Shown here: piece by piece, positions 11,401-24,286 of the stretch
How positions within the stretch are numbered: position 1 is the stretch's first letter
Layout of the letters: the number at the start of each line of letters is the position of its first letter
Source of the DNA: Meghimatium bilineatum
Lineage: Eukaryota; Mollusca; Gastropoda; Stylommatophora; Philomycidae
Reading direction: 5' to 3'
NCBI GenBank assembly: GCA_034231615.1
Contig: CM067318.1
Span: 33,355,909-33,419,908 of the forward strand
Length of the DNA stretch: 64,000 nt
Position numbers and translations under genes: made by a program
The notes under the pieces: generated by a model
What the model saw: only the letters and a program-made list of their open reading frames with translations
Databases searched by the model: none
Told to the model about the DNA's origin: nothing

Positions 11401-14400
11401 TGAAAATTGTTATAGACATTAAAATAAACATGACATTGTTCTGTAAGCTATTAATATTGTAGTTAGAGTTTCTGTACCTGCGATCATATTACAGACGAAC
11501 AAAGTGACGCGATAATGTTAGTTTTAATATGATCAATCCACTATCGGCATACACTAAAAAGGCACATCGTTCTGTTATTCGTTTTTGGTACTGCCGATGA
11601 AAAGGCTAAATCCATCAAGGACCTCGACTTTAATGAGTGCCACATCGAACTTACCAGAAACTAGCTCTAAATCATTCCTACCTGTCTGTGCGATTCACAG
11701 ATGGAGAAGCGATTTTCAGGTCAGATGAAGAGGCACATCAGGGAATGAAATTTGTCGATATATATACGTTCACAGTATATTTTCTAAATGAATTTCAAGG
11801 TGTGTTTGTAACGCAATACATCCGAAAAAGAGGTATGGGCTGCGGTAACATACATAATTCTGTTAGTTTGTTTGGTAACATGTGTCTGCCTCCATTTGTT
11901 TAAAGCATAAGAATTTTTTTTTTTTTTAATTTTAAATTCTTATATTTTGATATCTGTTTCACATCTAACATCGTGTGCATATGTGCCATATATGTGCACT
12001 CATTCCCACACAATTAGTCTCTGATATGTGACGGATATCAAATGGCACGATCTGATGTCAGATACTAATGTTTGTGATAGAGTTGGTATTCCTGGCAATG
12101 ATACAACTCTGATGAAGTTATTCAATTCTGATTATAGAGTACTGGATTGCCGCTATTAATCCCCGTGCCAGTGGGTGAACTTTGACATTGAGTTTCAGAC
12201 TGGCGTTTCTAAGGATTTCTATTTAAATATGGAGACTTACCAGCTGGTTTGACAATCCCAAATGACTGTCTTATTCAATGTGCCTGAAAGGTACGAAGTC
12301 ACGAAATCGAGTCTTCTACTGTTGAGGTGACTGTCTTACAATCTCGATGCATGTTGCAGATCACATGATTGATTCTGCCTCATCCCTTCAATCTCATGTC
12401 TTCACTAACATTCAACACAACGAAAATCAAGGAGTGGGAAACCAACTTCAAACCTCTTTGGTAGCCACACTGCTGTTCGTTGCTAACTCGTCGGGTCGCG
12501 GATTACACACGAGGGATTGTGGAGGCATAGCAGTAAACATTCCTGGCAGCAGCAGTAAAGTCTTTGGACAACAGGTTGTCACTAAATCAACGCATGTGAA
12601 TGTGGACGATTTTGAAAACAAGGACGAGGATGTAGAACTAGTGTTGTGGCTAAAATAAACACTAAAATGAACTTCTTCATGCAGGGACGCAGCCAACATA
12701 AAACGTAAATAATAAACAAAATAGTCATTGATAAATTTAACAGGCTCGAGCACTCAATGCATGTAATGCCTAATCTTCTTCATCTTCATCTCGTTCGCGG
12801 TTTAACATCATGTACACACAGCAATTCCGGTTTAAAAAAACCCATTTTTATGCAGACATGTTAAATAGACGGGTTGCATGATACCATGGTTTCTAGTACA
12901 ACTCTCGGCCTGGTATCTCCGACTTCAGCACGTGTTCTTACTTGAGCAGGACTGTGGTCCTGCTTAATGTAGGGAATGGCACTACCAATCTTAGTTTGCA
13001 TCCCCTGTTATCTGGACTAAGTCGAATCTCCACTGCAAGTTTATCTCGATGGGGATTGCCTAATGAATTGTGACATTTTAAAAATAGACATATCGTATTA
13101 TTACGCGGTGAATTCTGTTCCAGATTCCGTGCGTTACATAATTCAGAAGATCCACCCTTGAATATAAACCGCTCAATATATTCAAATTGCAATTTTCAGT
13201 ATATTCTGCCGACTTACATGTTCGCAATTGCAGTTTCTAATTACGATCCGAAAACTGTCACGATCTCCCTAAAATATATATTTGGATTATCTATGTCTAA
13301 ACATTTCATAACTTTGAATGTCACACAGTTATGAAGTTTCGATTATGTCGTCATATGTAAATGTCTTTACACAGTTGGCCACGAGTTAGACATTTACATG
13401 TGGTATTTTTTAAGTTTTAAACCGATCTCTGTCAGTTATTATGAGAACTGTTCCTATTAGGTAGCATTGTCAGACTTTAAATAAATCTTATTACTAATTC
13501 AAGATGATATCTTTCAGGACGCCCATTACCCGTACAGTTGAACTCGAAAAATGTGATGGCGAGTTTACTGTCAGTGCAATCATTCGATAATTTGTCTCAC
13601 ACGCTAAGGAAATAATTAAGGTATCATTGATACATTTTGTCAGTCAAGTACTGCATTATGAACCAGTTTCCATGGAAGTCAACCCATGGAGCAATAATAT
13701 AGTTTCAATGATTCTCTACCAGACGCTAATGGAGACTATTCAATGTGTCATACGTTTAAGTCAGTGCTGCTGAAAAGAAAGTCATGTACATAAAAATGGA
13801 TTTCATAAATATCAAATCAGACAAGAATTGATATTTAAAATGTCCGAGTTTAGAGATCATATTATCACAAGTGCACACAAGCTTGTAGGTGCTCCGTGTA
13901 CCGTCTCCACAAATAAATTACAGTGTGTCACGGTTTCTGGTCAACCACTGATTAGGCATCAGAGCACTTATGGGAAACCGTTTGTTATGTAGCTTGCTCA
14001 TAACTCATATTACCTTTACCTTTTACATTTGTACTGTTCACATATAAGCAAGATTTAAGCTGATGGCGTATTGAAAGTTGCTTCAAGGTGGTGTTCCCAT
14101 CGGTTTAGGATATACATTTTTCTGTAAGCAGGACTGACGTATCTATTATAAATGTCTATGTCCATTTGTTTTGCTCAATACATCAAATAATCGTTTATAA
14201 TCTCTGGTGTTTGCGTAATTATGCATCTCTTTCGCTTTGTAATCACCGATCTTGCATCTCCCTAGGTTTTTGTTGTGGCAAGCCTATATGTGACATTATA
14301 GTTATAAATTGCTGTGTCCGTCAGTTCTCTCTGTTTACACAAAGGCAAATGCAAGATGATTTATGATCCAGCGTCACAGGACACGCTTTCTGAAAAGTGC

Positions 14401-14809
14401 TTAGTTGCGAAGTCAGTGGCTGACCAGACAGCAGATGCTCTATTATCGATTATGTTTTAGACTCAAATTATAAATTATACATTTAGTTCTATATTTCTAA
14501 TTTGTGAAAAAAAGTATATCTAACCTTTATTTTTGACCAATTTGAACCAAACAATTTCATGTTGGGGGATGTCCATAAATTACCTCAAACATTTTGGGGA
14601 GGGACCTGATAACAGTTTGATAGTTGTTGACAAGGGTAATAGAAGGAGTTGTCACAGAGATTGTCGTAAACGATTTAGAATTTCTATACACAAATAAGAT
14701 TATTAGAATTTAAAATAATATATATCTGAAAATTATGAAATTTTTGCACAATTATTCTATAGAAATATATATTTGGGGAGGGTGGGAGAGGGGCGAGTGA
14801 GTCTTTTGT
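11401..14809. other. Long unassigned stretch
   Basis: Contains frames up to 103 codons (for example 12347-12658 plus and 12448-12753 minus, which overlap) with no domain I recognise, and a T-run at 11916-11928. No arrays or LINE motifs were seen. Of the parts of the window this is the best candidate for ordinary unique sequence. Confidence 0.5.
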
Positions 14810-15016
14810 AGAATGTGATGTGTGAATGTTTGATGTAGAATGTGACGTGTGAACGTATGATGTAGTATGTGATGTGTGAAATTATTATGTAGTATGTGAT
14901 GTTTGAACGTATGATGTAGAATGTGATGTTTGAACATATGATGTAGTATGTGATGTTTGAACGTATTATGAAGTATGTGATGTTTGAACGTATGATGTAG
15001 TATGTGATAGGTGAGA
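14810..15016. repeat. 27-bp tandem array A, first block
   Basis: About 7.5 units built on GATGTAGTATGTGATGTTTG plus GAACGTAT-type variation. Same orientation and unit as 16505-17130. The period is divisible by three, so a stop-free minus-strand frame (repeated HHILHHTFK) results. That is not a protein gene. Confidence 0.93.
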
Positions 15017-15054
15017 GTAAATGTTTACTAACATAATTAAAAAGGTAGCGTTTT

Positions 15055-15350
15055 ACATGTGTTTTAAATACTCTATGTATGTTTTACATAGTTATATTAC
15101 ATACTCTTTTTATGTTTTACATATGTGTTTTACATACTCTATCTATGTTTTATTTATGTGTTTTACATACTCTATTAATGTTTTACAATTGTGTTTTACA
15201 TACTCAATGTATGTTTTACATATGTGTTTTTATAATCTATGTATATTTTACATATGTGTTTTACAAAATCTATGTATGTTTTACACATGTGTTTTGCATA
15301 CTCTATGTATGTTTTACATATGTATTTTACAAAATGTATGTATGTTTTAC
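15055..15350. repeat. 33-bp tandem array B, first block
   Basis: About nine units combining TATGTTTTACATATGTG with TTTTACATACTC. The array stops where the LINE at 15355 begins and resumes after it at 16262. The open plus-strand frames with repeated YVLHMCFTYSM are a by-product of the period. Confidence 0.92.
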
Positions 15351-15354
15351 CTGT

Positions 15355-16262
15355 TCCTTTTACTGTTCCTGTTACTCATACCTGTTCAACATCTACGCTG
15401 AAAGTATAATGAGGAACATGAGAGAAGACATACACAACGCTGACTACCACGCTTTAAACATAGGTGGATTCCTAATCCCGGAACTAAGATACGCAGACGA
15501 CACAGTGCTTCTTTCAAATGATATAAAGGGATTGGAACAACTAATCAAGAACACAAAGAAATATAGCGAAGCACAACATTTGTATTTAAACACGCAGAAA
15601 ACAAAAATCATGTCAACAGATATAACAGCACAACAACCAAAAATCAGAATAGACAATACCGAGATAGAATGTTTGGATAAATTTGAATACTTAGGAGCAA
15701 ACATCAACGGTGCAGGAGACTGCATGGCATAAATAAGGAAGAGATTGGCAATGGAATATTGCAAAACAACATGGCTGAAAAACATATGGAAAAAAAACAA
15801 AATAGAAACGAATGTGCTAATGTTACGAACTTTTATTTTTCCGGTTGCAACATACGGCTGTGAAACATAGACATTAAGTAAAACAGCGGCAAAGAGAATC
15901 AACGCCTTCGAGCTGAAATACTACAGGAAGATACTTAGAATATCATGAAAGGATAAAATCAGAAACTCAAATATTATAAACACATTGAATATTCCAGAGT
16001 GTTGGTTACTAAACACAATAACAAAAAGAAAACTACTCCTGTTTGGTCATGTAAAGAGACATAACTGTTTAGAAAGACAAATAATGGAGGGAAGAGTACC
16101 TGGGAGTGGAGAAAGGGAAGACCAAGAAGACGATGGACAGACGACATTAAAGATAATATGAATACATCGCTAGAAAATGCAAGCCACATTGCCCAAGACA
16201 GAGAGAGGTTCAGATAGTTCATTGGGAAGACAAAGTTCTGGAAGAAATACGTCACATGACAC
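15355..16262 (+). mobile_element. 5'-truncated LINE: RT palm end and C-terminal region
   Basis: The translation opens at the RT motif LFNIYAESIMRNMRED, then shows LRYADDTVLLSNDIKGLEQL with the catalytic YADD box. LNTQKTKIMS, KFEYLGANING and FPVATYGCET follow, and further on LLFGHVKRHNCLERQIMEGRV. This order is the RT palm and thumb followed by the distal region of a LINE that copies its RNA at a nicked chromosomal site. Stops occur after GDCMA and after YGCET, and the frame shifts near 16110, so it is inactive. Everything upstream of the palm is missing. The related piece at 52540 starts at the same motif. Confidence 0.88.
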
Positions 16263-16425
16263 AGATGTATGTTTTACACATGTGTTTTAAATACTCTATA
16301 TATATTTTACACATGTGTTATACATACTCTATGTATATTTTACATAAGCGTTTTACACAATCTATATATGTTTTACACATGTGTTTTACATAGTCTATTT
16401 ATGTTTTATATAGAGTATGTAATGT
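16262..16425. repeat. 33-bp tandem array B, second block
   Basis: Five units of the same TGTTTTACACATGTG / TTTTACATACTC type as 15055-15350, more diverged, in the same orientation. Confidence 0.88.
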
Positions 16426-16504
16426 GATGTATGGGTGGGGGAAAGTGCTAAGAAGTGTTGAAGTAATTTATGAACGTTCTTCGAGTTGTAGTAATTCGTA
16501 ATAT

Positions 16505-17130
16505 CTGGTATGTAATGTGTGAATGTATGATGTAGTATGTGATGTTTGAACGTATGGTATAGTATGTGACGAGTGAATGTATGTTGTAGTATGTGATGTG
16601 TGAACGTATGATGTAGTATGTGATGTTTGAATATATGATGTATTATGTGATGTTTGAATGTATGATGTATTATGTGATGTTTGAATGTATGATGTATTAT
16701 GTGATGTTTGAACGTATGGTATAGTATGTGACGAGTGAATGTATGTTGTAGTATGTGATGTATGAATATATGATGTATTATGTGATGTTTGAATGTATGA
16801 TGTATTATGTGATGTTTGAATGTATTATGTATTATGTGATGTTTGAATGTATGATGTATTATGTGATGTTTGAATGTATGATGTAGTATGTGATGTTTGA
16901 ACGTATGGTATAGTATGTGACGAGTGAATGTATGTTGTAGTATGTGATGTTTGAATGTATGATGTAGTATGTGATGTTTGAATATATGATGTATTATGTG
17001 ATGTTTGAATATATGATGTATTATGTGATGTTTGAATGTATGATGTAGTATGCAATATTTGCACATATGATGTAATATGTGATGTGTGAATGTATCATGC
17101 AGTATGTGATGTGTGATTGTATGATTTGGT
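16505..17130. repeat. 27-bp tandem array A, second block
   Basis: About 23 units of GATGTATTATGTGATGTTTG-type monomers. A distinctive pair of variants (CGTATGGTATAGTATGTGAC...) recurs at 16551, 16713 and 16902, that is at 162 and 189 bp or 6 and 7 monomers, so the array grew by duplicating multi-unit blocks. The long minus-strand frame of 223 codons is repeat-derived. Confidence 0.93.
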
Positions 17131-17139
17131 ATATTCCTT

Positions 17140-17410
17140 CATTTTCCTTTTGCGCTGAAGTTAGCGCATAGGGCAGATGTCAGATCTCTACAATTCTGTC
17201 TGTTCAAAGCTATTCTGTACATTTCTTAAATAGTATGAATATTGGTTGTTTTACTTTCTCTAAGTATTGTTCTTCTGAGTGTTTCTTTTGGTCTACCCCT
17301 TGCTCTTTTGCCTGTAGGTATCCATTCAAGAGATTAGTGGTGTATTCTGTTCGTGTCTGCGCGTAGGGCATGCTCAATGTAGGACCAACTGCGTTTTCTG
17401 ATAACATCAG
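17140..17410 (-). mobile_element. LINE C-terminal fragment
   Basis: The minus strand from 17405 reads RKRSWSYIEHALR, a frame change, then GKRARGRPKETLRRTI, and ends near LTSALCANFSAKGK. The GKRxRGRPKETxRRT block is a hallmark of the end of another LINE class. The frame shifts inside the fragment and no RT remains. It directly abuts the 27-bp array. Confidence 0.78.
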
Positions 17411-17499
17411 TGATGAAATTATATTATATTATAACCATACATTGACCCAACCGATGTGTAAATAACACAGATCTGCATTGGAACTTGCTGTACAAAGTA

Positions 17500-17580
17500 C
17501 TTCACAATCCCCTGTGGAAATCACACGATTTTTCGCTGTTTGTATCAGAGAGCGAACGCAGAAGAAGATGAAGAAGGCCT
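17500..17580 (+). repeat. Dispersed repeat family X, 3' end, copy 2
   Basis: 'ctgtggaaatcacacgattt' matches the 7390 region, and 'gagcgaacgcagaagaagatg' gives the family terminus with its AAG-type tail. Confidence 0.55.
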
Positions 17581-19089
17581 ATCACCAATAAATATTGATG
17601 CCTGGTGATCTTGTAGTGCCTCCTACATTATGTATTTAAAAAAATATTAAATGGTTCTCAGGAAAGTATGCAGACTTGACATAATACTTTATCCGTTGTG
17701 AAACATTTACCAATGTCATTAATTATGAAAGAATTGCTGCTTGTATACACAACTTCAATAACTACAATAATGTATGTGTCTAGGTTATATTGTCTCAACA
17801 ACTTTCATAGAACGTGGTGCCACACACAATCAAATGCCTTAAAATCAATGAAATATGATACAAAGCGTGGTGATATAAATTCATTTTTCTTTAAATATTT
17901 TGAGGTAAAATATATACTCTCATTACATTTTCATCCAAACCACTGTACATTAAAAACCAGTATTCCATTTCGTCTTGCAAGTTTTCTCATAGTTTGTATC
18001 AATAAATATATACTAGGAAGTATGATAGTTTCCAAATAGTTGCACACAAGGTTGCCGCGAATTTGATTTATGGTGGTCACTTAGTGCGTGAAACCTTCTG
18101 ATCCTGCCAGCATTCCATGTTTCTACAACACTACAGCACACAGTCTGTAAACCGCTTGATATGTGATTTGTGTTAAAACAAAACAATATGTGGTGTGTTG
18201 TAGAGATAAAAGTGAGCTTTCAATTTGTTTTACAAAGGGTTATTTTATCTATATTCAGTGGTTGATGACAGGGTTACATGAACCGCGTACTCAATTAAGT
18301 ATGGTAGTCATACACTCCGAAATAACTAAAATACATTGATGGCAACGATTGCAAGTGCTTGTTCTCACCTTAAGAGGTAACATTTTCATTGAATCAAGCT
18401 CTATCGAGGACATCTCCTTGCCGCGGAAATGGAGATTAGCTCAGCCAACAGCGGCTGAAGACTGAAACCTAAAATTGAACAAGACCACAATCTGCCATAG
18501 CAAGTAAAGAAGTTGTAGACGAGGCAACCAAAAAAAGAGGCGCACCACAATCAGGCAATCAGGTTGTCACGCACACCCCAGGCATTGTGAATATTTTTAT
18601 ATTTGATGTATGTTATGCTGCCTGCCCATAGAGTAAACAATTTGTTGGATAAAAATAACGGTTGACCAACTATTGAAATAACGACACAGATTCCCGTACA
18701 CACAGTGTTGTATTTGTGTGAAAAAATTTGCAATGACCTTTACATAATAACACGTTTGTTTATCGAGGTAAAAACTTAGAGGAAAGATCACGGTCTAAAA
18801 ATAAATACAATTAACAGAATATTGTCAAAACAGGATTATCACCAACGTCAATCGTTATTGGAGACAAATATTAGAAAATGGAAATTGATATAGGGATTTT
18901 GTGGTTGCATTTTTGTTATATATGGGGCAAATAGTACAGATTAGTGTTTTAAGAAAATATTATTATTATGAGAATTATATTCCTATAGATCCGTACAAAG
19001 ACTTCACAAAGGTTTGGGGAGGATTGAGGGTGAGGAAAAGAAATTCGAATAAATTTCCTTTTATCTGTAATTTTAAAAAAAATTCACAG
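17581..19089. other. Unassigned AT-rich sequence
   Basis: Frames up to 113 codons (17698-18039) have no recognisable content. No repeat family was identified. Confidence 0.5.
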
Positions 19090-19165
19090 GACGGAATTTA
19101 TATTAATAACAATAATAATAATAATAACAATAATAGTAATAATAATAATAATAGTAAAATCAATA
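19090..19165. repeat. (AAT)n microsatellite with AAC/AGT interruptions
   Basis: Runs of AATAATAAT interspersed with AAC and AGT triplets. It gives a poly-Asn frame, not a gene. Confidence 0.95.
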
Positions 19166-19189
19166 ACACGTCATGGTTGTAGGGGTGTC

Positions 19190-19580
19190 ACAATGAAACA
19201 TTTAATATAGAAAGATCTCTACGCATATCTATCATATACCCTCCTGATGAGTTTTGAAACCACACACCCTGTCACAGCCTTGGTATTATCCAATCGTGAT
19301 TAAGATTATTTTCGCCACCTGGTCCACTTTCACCCTCCTCTGTACCTTGAAGATCATGTCGTGTCATCGAGAAATGTCTCATCACGTGCCCGTACCATCG
19401 GAGTTTAAGGTGTTCACGATTGTTAACAGTGGTTCTTATTGACCTATTGATACATTAATTCTATCACGTACAAACACATTGGCCTTATGTTCTCGGTAAC
19501 AGATACCCAACACGTCAATAGCATTTGTTGCCAAATACTTGGGACTTTCTCTCTATGTCTACAGCTAGAGTACAGATCAT
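19190..19580 (-). mobile_element. LINE C-terminal fragment, heavily decayed
   Basis: The minus strand reads FGNKCYRRVLGICYREHKAN, then VFVRDRINVSIGQ, EPLLTIVN and, after a frameshift, LKLRWYGHVMRHFSM. This is the conserved 'CYRRLL...YRDHKTN...LLxTVKRRKLxWYGHVxRH' order of a widespread LINE class. The final basic GRP block is no longer readable. It sits about 340 bp upstream of the 15-bp array. Confidence 0.72.
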
Positions 19581-19916
19581 ACAATCATATAGAAATATTG
19601 ACAGAACAGTGTTATCTTGAGATAAACATTCTGCTTAAGTGAGTGTAATATTCAAGTAGTCGTTGATATCTTGAGCCCACCCTCCTTGTTGCCTGCCACT
19701 TTTTGTTTCCCTGACAACACCCATCGTCCTTAATTACGGTCTTTTATAGGCTGTCGTGTTGTTTGATATGGGCACAATATTGTAGTTTTTTTAGAAAGAA
19801 CCTTATTTACCTAGTTCTTTACTTTCATGTTTCTCAAACTTGGTGCACGTATTTATGGCCCCTGATACTCTGATGTTTCCGCAATTTATTCTTGATTATT
19901 AGTGGATGTCAACCAT

Positions 19917-22247
19917 TCAGTGCATTCATATATTGCACATGCATATATTGTATATCCATATATTGTATATCCATATATTGTATATCCATATATTGTATAT
20001 CCATATATTGTATATCCATATATTGCACATCCATATATTGTATATCCATATATTGTACACGTATATATTGTATATCCATATATTGTATATCCATATATTG
20101 TATATCAATATATTGTACATGCATATATTGTATATCCATATATTGTATATCCATATATTGCACATCCATATATTGTATATCCATATATTGTATATCCATA
20201 TATTGTATATCCATATATTGTATATCCATATATTGTACATGCATATATTGTATATCCATATATTGTATATCCATATATTGTATATCCATATATTGTATAT
20301 CCATATATTGTATATCCATATATTGTATATCCATATATTGTACACGTATATATTGTACACGTATATATTGTATATCCATATATTGCACATCCATATATTG
20401 TATATCCATATATTGCACATCCATATATTGTATATCCATATATTGTACATGCATATATTGTATATCCATATATTGTATATCCATATATTGTATATCCATA
20501 TATTGTATATCCATATATTGTATATCCATATATTGCACATCCATATATTGCACATCCATATATTGCACATCCATATATTGCACATGCATATATTGTATAT
20601 CCATATATTGTATATCCATATATTGTATATCCATATATTGTATATCCATATATTGTATATCCATATATTGTATATCCATATATTGTATATCCATATATTG
20701 TATATCCATATATTGTATATCCATATATTGTATATCCATATATTGCACATCCATATATTGTATATCCATATATTGTACACGTATATATTGTATATCCATA
20801 TATTGCACATCCATATATTGTACATGCATATATTGTATATCCATATAATGTATATCCATATATTGCACATCCATATATTGTATATCCATATATTGTACAT
20901 GCATATATTGTATATCCATATATTGTATATCCATATATTGTATATCCATATATTGTATATCCATATATTGTATATCCATATATTGCACATCCATATATTG
21001 CACATCCGTATATTGCACATCCATATATTGCACATCCATATATTGTACACGTATATATTGTATATCCATATATTGTATATTCATATATTGTATATCCATA
21101 TATTGTATATCCATTTATTGTATATCCATATATTGTGTATCCATATATTGTATATCCATATATTGTATATCCATATATTGTACATGCATATATTGTATAT
21201 CCATATATTGTATATCCATATATTGTACATCCATATATTGTATATCCATATATTGCACATCCATATATTGTATATCCATATATTGCACATGCATATATTG
21301 TATATCCATATATTGCACATCCATATATTGTATATCCATATATTGTATATCCATATATTGTACATGCATATATTGTATATCCATATATTGTATATCCATT
21401 TATTGCACATCCATATATTGTATATCCATATATTGTACATGCATATATTGTATATCCATATATTGTACATGCATATATTGTATATCCATATATTGTATAT
21501 CCATATATTGTATATCCATATATTGTATATCCATATATTGTATATCCATATATTGTATATCCATATATTGTATATCCATATATTGTATATCCATATATTG
21601 TATATCCATATATTGTATATCCATATATTGTATATCCATATATTGTATATCCATATATTGCACATCCATATATTGTATATCCATATATTGTATATCCATA
21701 TATTGTATATCCATATATTGCACATGCATATATTGTATATCCATATATTGTATATCCATATATTGTAAATGCATATATTGTATATCCATATATTGTATAT
21801 CCATATATTGCACATCCATATATTGTATATCCATATATTGTACATGCATATATTGTATATCCATATATTGTATATCCATATATTGTATATCCATATATTG
21901 TATATCCATATAATGTATATCCATATATTGTATATCCATATATTGTATATCCATATATTGTATATCCATATATTGTATATCCATATATTGTATATCCATA
22001 TATTGTATATCCATATATTGCACATCCATATATTGTATATCCATATATTGTATATCCATATATTGTATATCCATATATTGTATATCCATATATTGCACAT
22101 CCATATATTGTATATCCATATATTGTATATCCATATATTGTATATCCATATATTGTATATCCATATATTGTATATCCATATATTGTATATCCATATATTG
22201 TATATCCATATATTGCACATGCATATATTGTATATCCATATATTGTA
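19917..22247. repeat. 15-bp minisatellite, about 155 units, 2.3 kb
   Basis: The main unit is TATATCCATATATTG. The invariant half CATATATTG is combined with a variable half: TATATC, CACATC, TACACG, TACATG or CACATG. Single variants occur (for example 'ataatg' at 20846 and 21911). Units stay in exact 15-bp register throughout. No stop codon occurs in most frames of either strand, which yields spurious frames up to 788 codons. The array starts from a 'cattcatatattgca' sequence that is present once, without an array, at 35863. The units are rich in TATA steps and partly self-complementary. Confidence 0.98.
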
Positions 22248-23125
22248 ACTGCGAATACGCAGGCTTAAAGGAAATTTAGATTAACTATTATTTTGCTGCG
22301 CGCATATAGAAATAAGTTTGTAATGTATTTGATTCAATGACCAACCTTTCAATGACTTCTACATAGTAATCTCCGTTTCTGATTATATATTAATACTTTG
22401 ATGTGGATATAGTGACATATATAATATTATATAAAACTTGTCATAAAATCAACCACAATAATTGTACTAGTATAAATATGTTCTATGAACGATGGCAAGT
22501 ATTCCAGTTAAGAGGATCTATATTATATGGTGTTTATTTTGTCATCCATCATGTCACGGTTTGTTTCAAAGTAGAGTCCTTATTTGGTTGGTTAAAAGTC
22601 GTAGATGATGTTACTTCACTGTACTCGATTTCCCATGTTATACTCCGTTACTCTCAACGAAATCGGACACCGCCTGCCGAGAGTACCACTCATATCATGC
22701 AACTTCTTATCTTCAAGCGATAATCAACAGGGGTCTCAAAAATTTCCATTTTGTAAACAACGCAACACGAATTGGATTCGAACCCATGACTTCTTGAGTG
22801 TAAGGCGCATAGTTTAACCACAACGCTAAGGAGATCCCACCAAGTTGGATGTTAACATCTGCCTGTACTTGAATTTCAGGGAGTACTTGACATTTGTTAG
22901 ACTTGCATTTATACTGAGTATTTACCCAGAATTTTGTCATCTGCAGGGGAAATTTGCCATTTGTCAGACCTGTATTTATACTGAGTATATGTCCAGAATT
23001 TTGAGATATTCAAAGCTTCCATACATAAAAAATTAAGTTGAGTAAAAAATTCAGGAAAGGATATGCGATCTAATGATATCCTTGTTTATGAATTACATAT
23101 TAAGTTTGGTTTATTTAGTTTGTTT
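22248..23125 (+). repeat. Duplicated block D2, copy 1
   Basis: Aligns with 35878-36375 in the same orientation: 'atacgcaggct', 'attattttgc', 'tagtgacatat', 'caataattgtacta', 'ttatactgagtatatgtccaga' and 'ctaatgatat' all occur in order in both. Copy 1 has an extra segment at about 22555-22850 holding a SINE, and an internal 77-bp tandem duplication at about 22885-23010. No coding function is evident. Confidence 0.82.
22725..22850 (-). mobile_element. tRNA-derived SINE, copy 1
   Basis: On the minus strand: GGGATCTCCTTAGCGTTGTGG (A-box region) about 45 bases before GGGTTCGAATCC, which fits the B-box consensus GWTCRANNC. A body follows with 'ccctgttgattatc'. Shared with 60475-60635 through head and body. 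The A box has one mismatch. This is a SINE remnant, not a tRNA gene, because no cloverleaf stem closes. Confidence 0.68.
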
Positions 23126-23169
23126 GTTTCGTGCTGCGAAATCTTCGACGTTTACAAGCCAACATTATG

Positions 23170-24012
23170 GTGTGAGTCACAATGATCAGGGAACTCTTCT
23201 ATACCGATGACTGCCTACTGTATGCTGATTCCGCAGAGAGTATGCAGATCATCCTAAATCAATTTTGTGAAGCCCGTGACACAACGTTGGTTTCACCACT
23301 AATACTACGAAAACAGGTCATGTTTCCACCCGCACCAAACAATCCACATTTAAATCCCCATATAAAGATCAAAGAAGAAGAACAGTAAATTTGTTCACCT
23401 TTCTGGGCAGTATTCTCTTACAAGATCTAAGCTGAGGTAAACAACAGAATAGCGATAGCTAGTACCACATTTGGAAGACTGTGAAAATATGTATGAGTCA
23501 CAAGGGGAATAATAATTTCCACCAAACTCATAGTTTACCATCCAGCAGTAATATCATCACTTCTTTATGCATGTAAAACATGCAAGGCATGATAGAAGTC
23601 TCAACTATTTCCACCTGAGTAAAGTGTAACCATTTCAATCTTCGTAAGATACTTAACATACATTAGTGGGATAAAATACCGGACAGTGGAGTACTGATGA
23701 AATCTATGTCTGCAAGCATACATAAAATGTTGATGAAGGCGCTGACACGTTGACATGGTCCGCATGATAAGATCATTGTTTACTCAAGATGTTGTTACTG
23801 GAAAAACTCCATTCTGGCTACAGCTGGACCCAAGGACAGAAGACCTTTTTAGATACTCTCTTAAGACATCACTGACTCACTTCAATAGAGACACACATTC
23901 AAAGTAGTCTTACACACGGCAGATCCGACTAACGTCGCAGAATCAAGAGTGGAGAAGAAGCTGCAAAGAATCACAGACATCAAGTTGCGGAACAAAAACG
24001 AGCTAGAAGAAA
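23170..24012 (+). mobile_element. LINE fragment: RT palm and C-terminal region
   Basis: The 68-codon frame at 23182-23388 reads IRELFYTDDCLLYADSAESM, where YTDD replaces the usual catalytic xADD, then KQVMFPPAPNNPHLNPHIKI. After a frame change come FTFLGSILLQDLS, KTVKICMSHKGN, YWKNSILATAGPKDRRPF and, near 23940, VEKKLQRITDIKLRNKNE. This matches a common animal LINE order: palm, 'TYLGS' motif, then a basic end. At least six stops make it a pseudogene. Its A-to-T change in the palm box may itself be a decay mutation. Confidence 0.82.
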
Positions 24013-24059
24013 GGCAAGAGCTGCACAATTTCCGACAGACTTCTCACACATATGCTCAG

Positions 24060-24253
24060 AGTGTGCGTGTGTGCGTCTTTGTTTAAATGTATGTTTTTAT
24101 ATGTGTGTGTTAAATGGGTACCGGAATAATCCGGGAAGTAAAGACTGCTAGGGAGAGGACATGGCTACCGCCCTCATTTGCAGAGCCCATGAAATGTGAG
24201 ATCGCTAACATTTCACACCCCTACGTCATTAATAAATGCTATGGGTTACTTTA

Positions 24254-24286
<33 letters not shown>

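Noticed and set aside
12347..12753. Overlapping 103- and 101-codon frames as genes
   Set aside because: They overlap on opposite strands and neither shows a known motif.
14810..17130. CRISPR-like array
   Set aside because: Units are contiguous tandem repeats without unique spacers, and the context is an animal genome rich in LINEs.
19902..22268. Giant repetitive protein (788 codons, YIVYP repeats)
   Set aside because: A 15-bp array without stops is open in several frames on both strands at once, and a paralogous locus has only one unit and no gene.
22725..22850. Functional tRNA gene
   Set aside because: A and B boxes are present but acceptor and anticodon stems do not pair, and a second diverged copy with the same tail exists at 60475, so it is a SINE.
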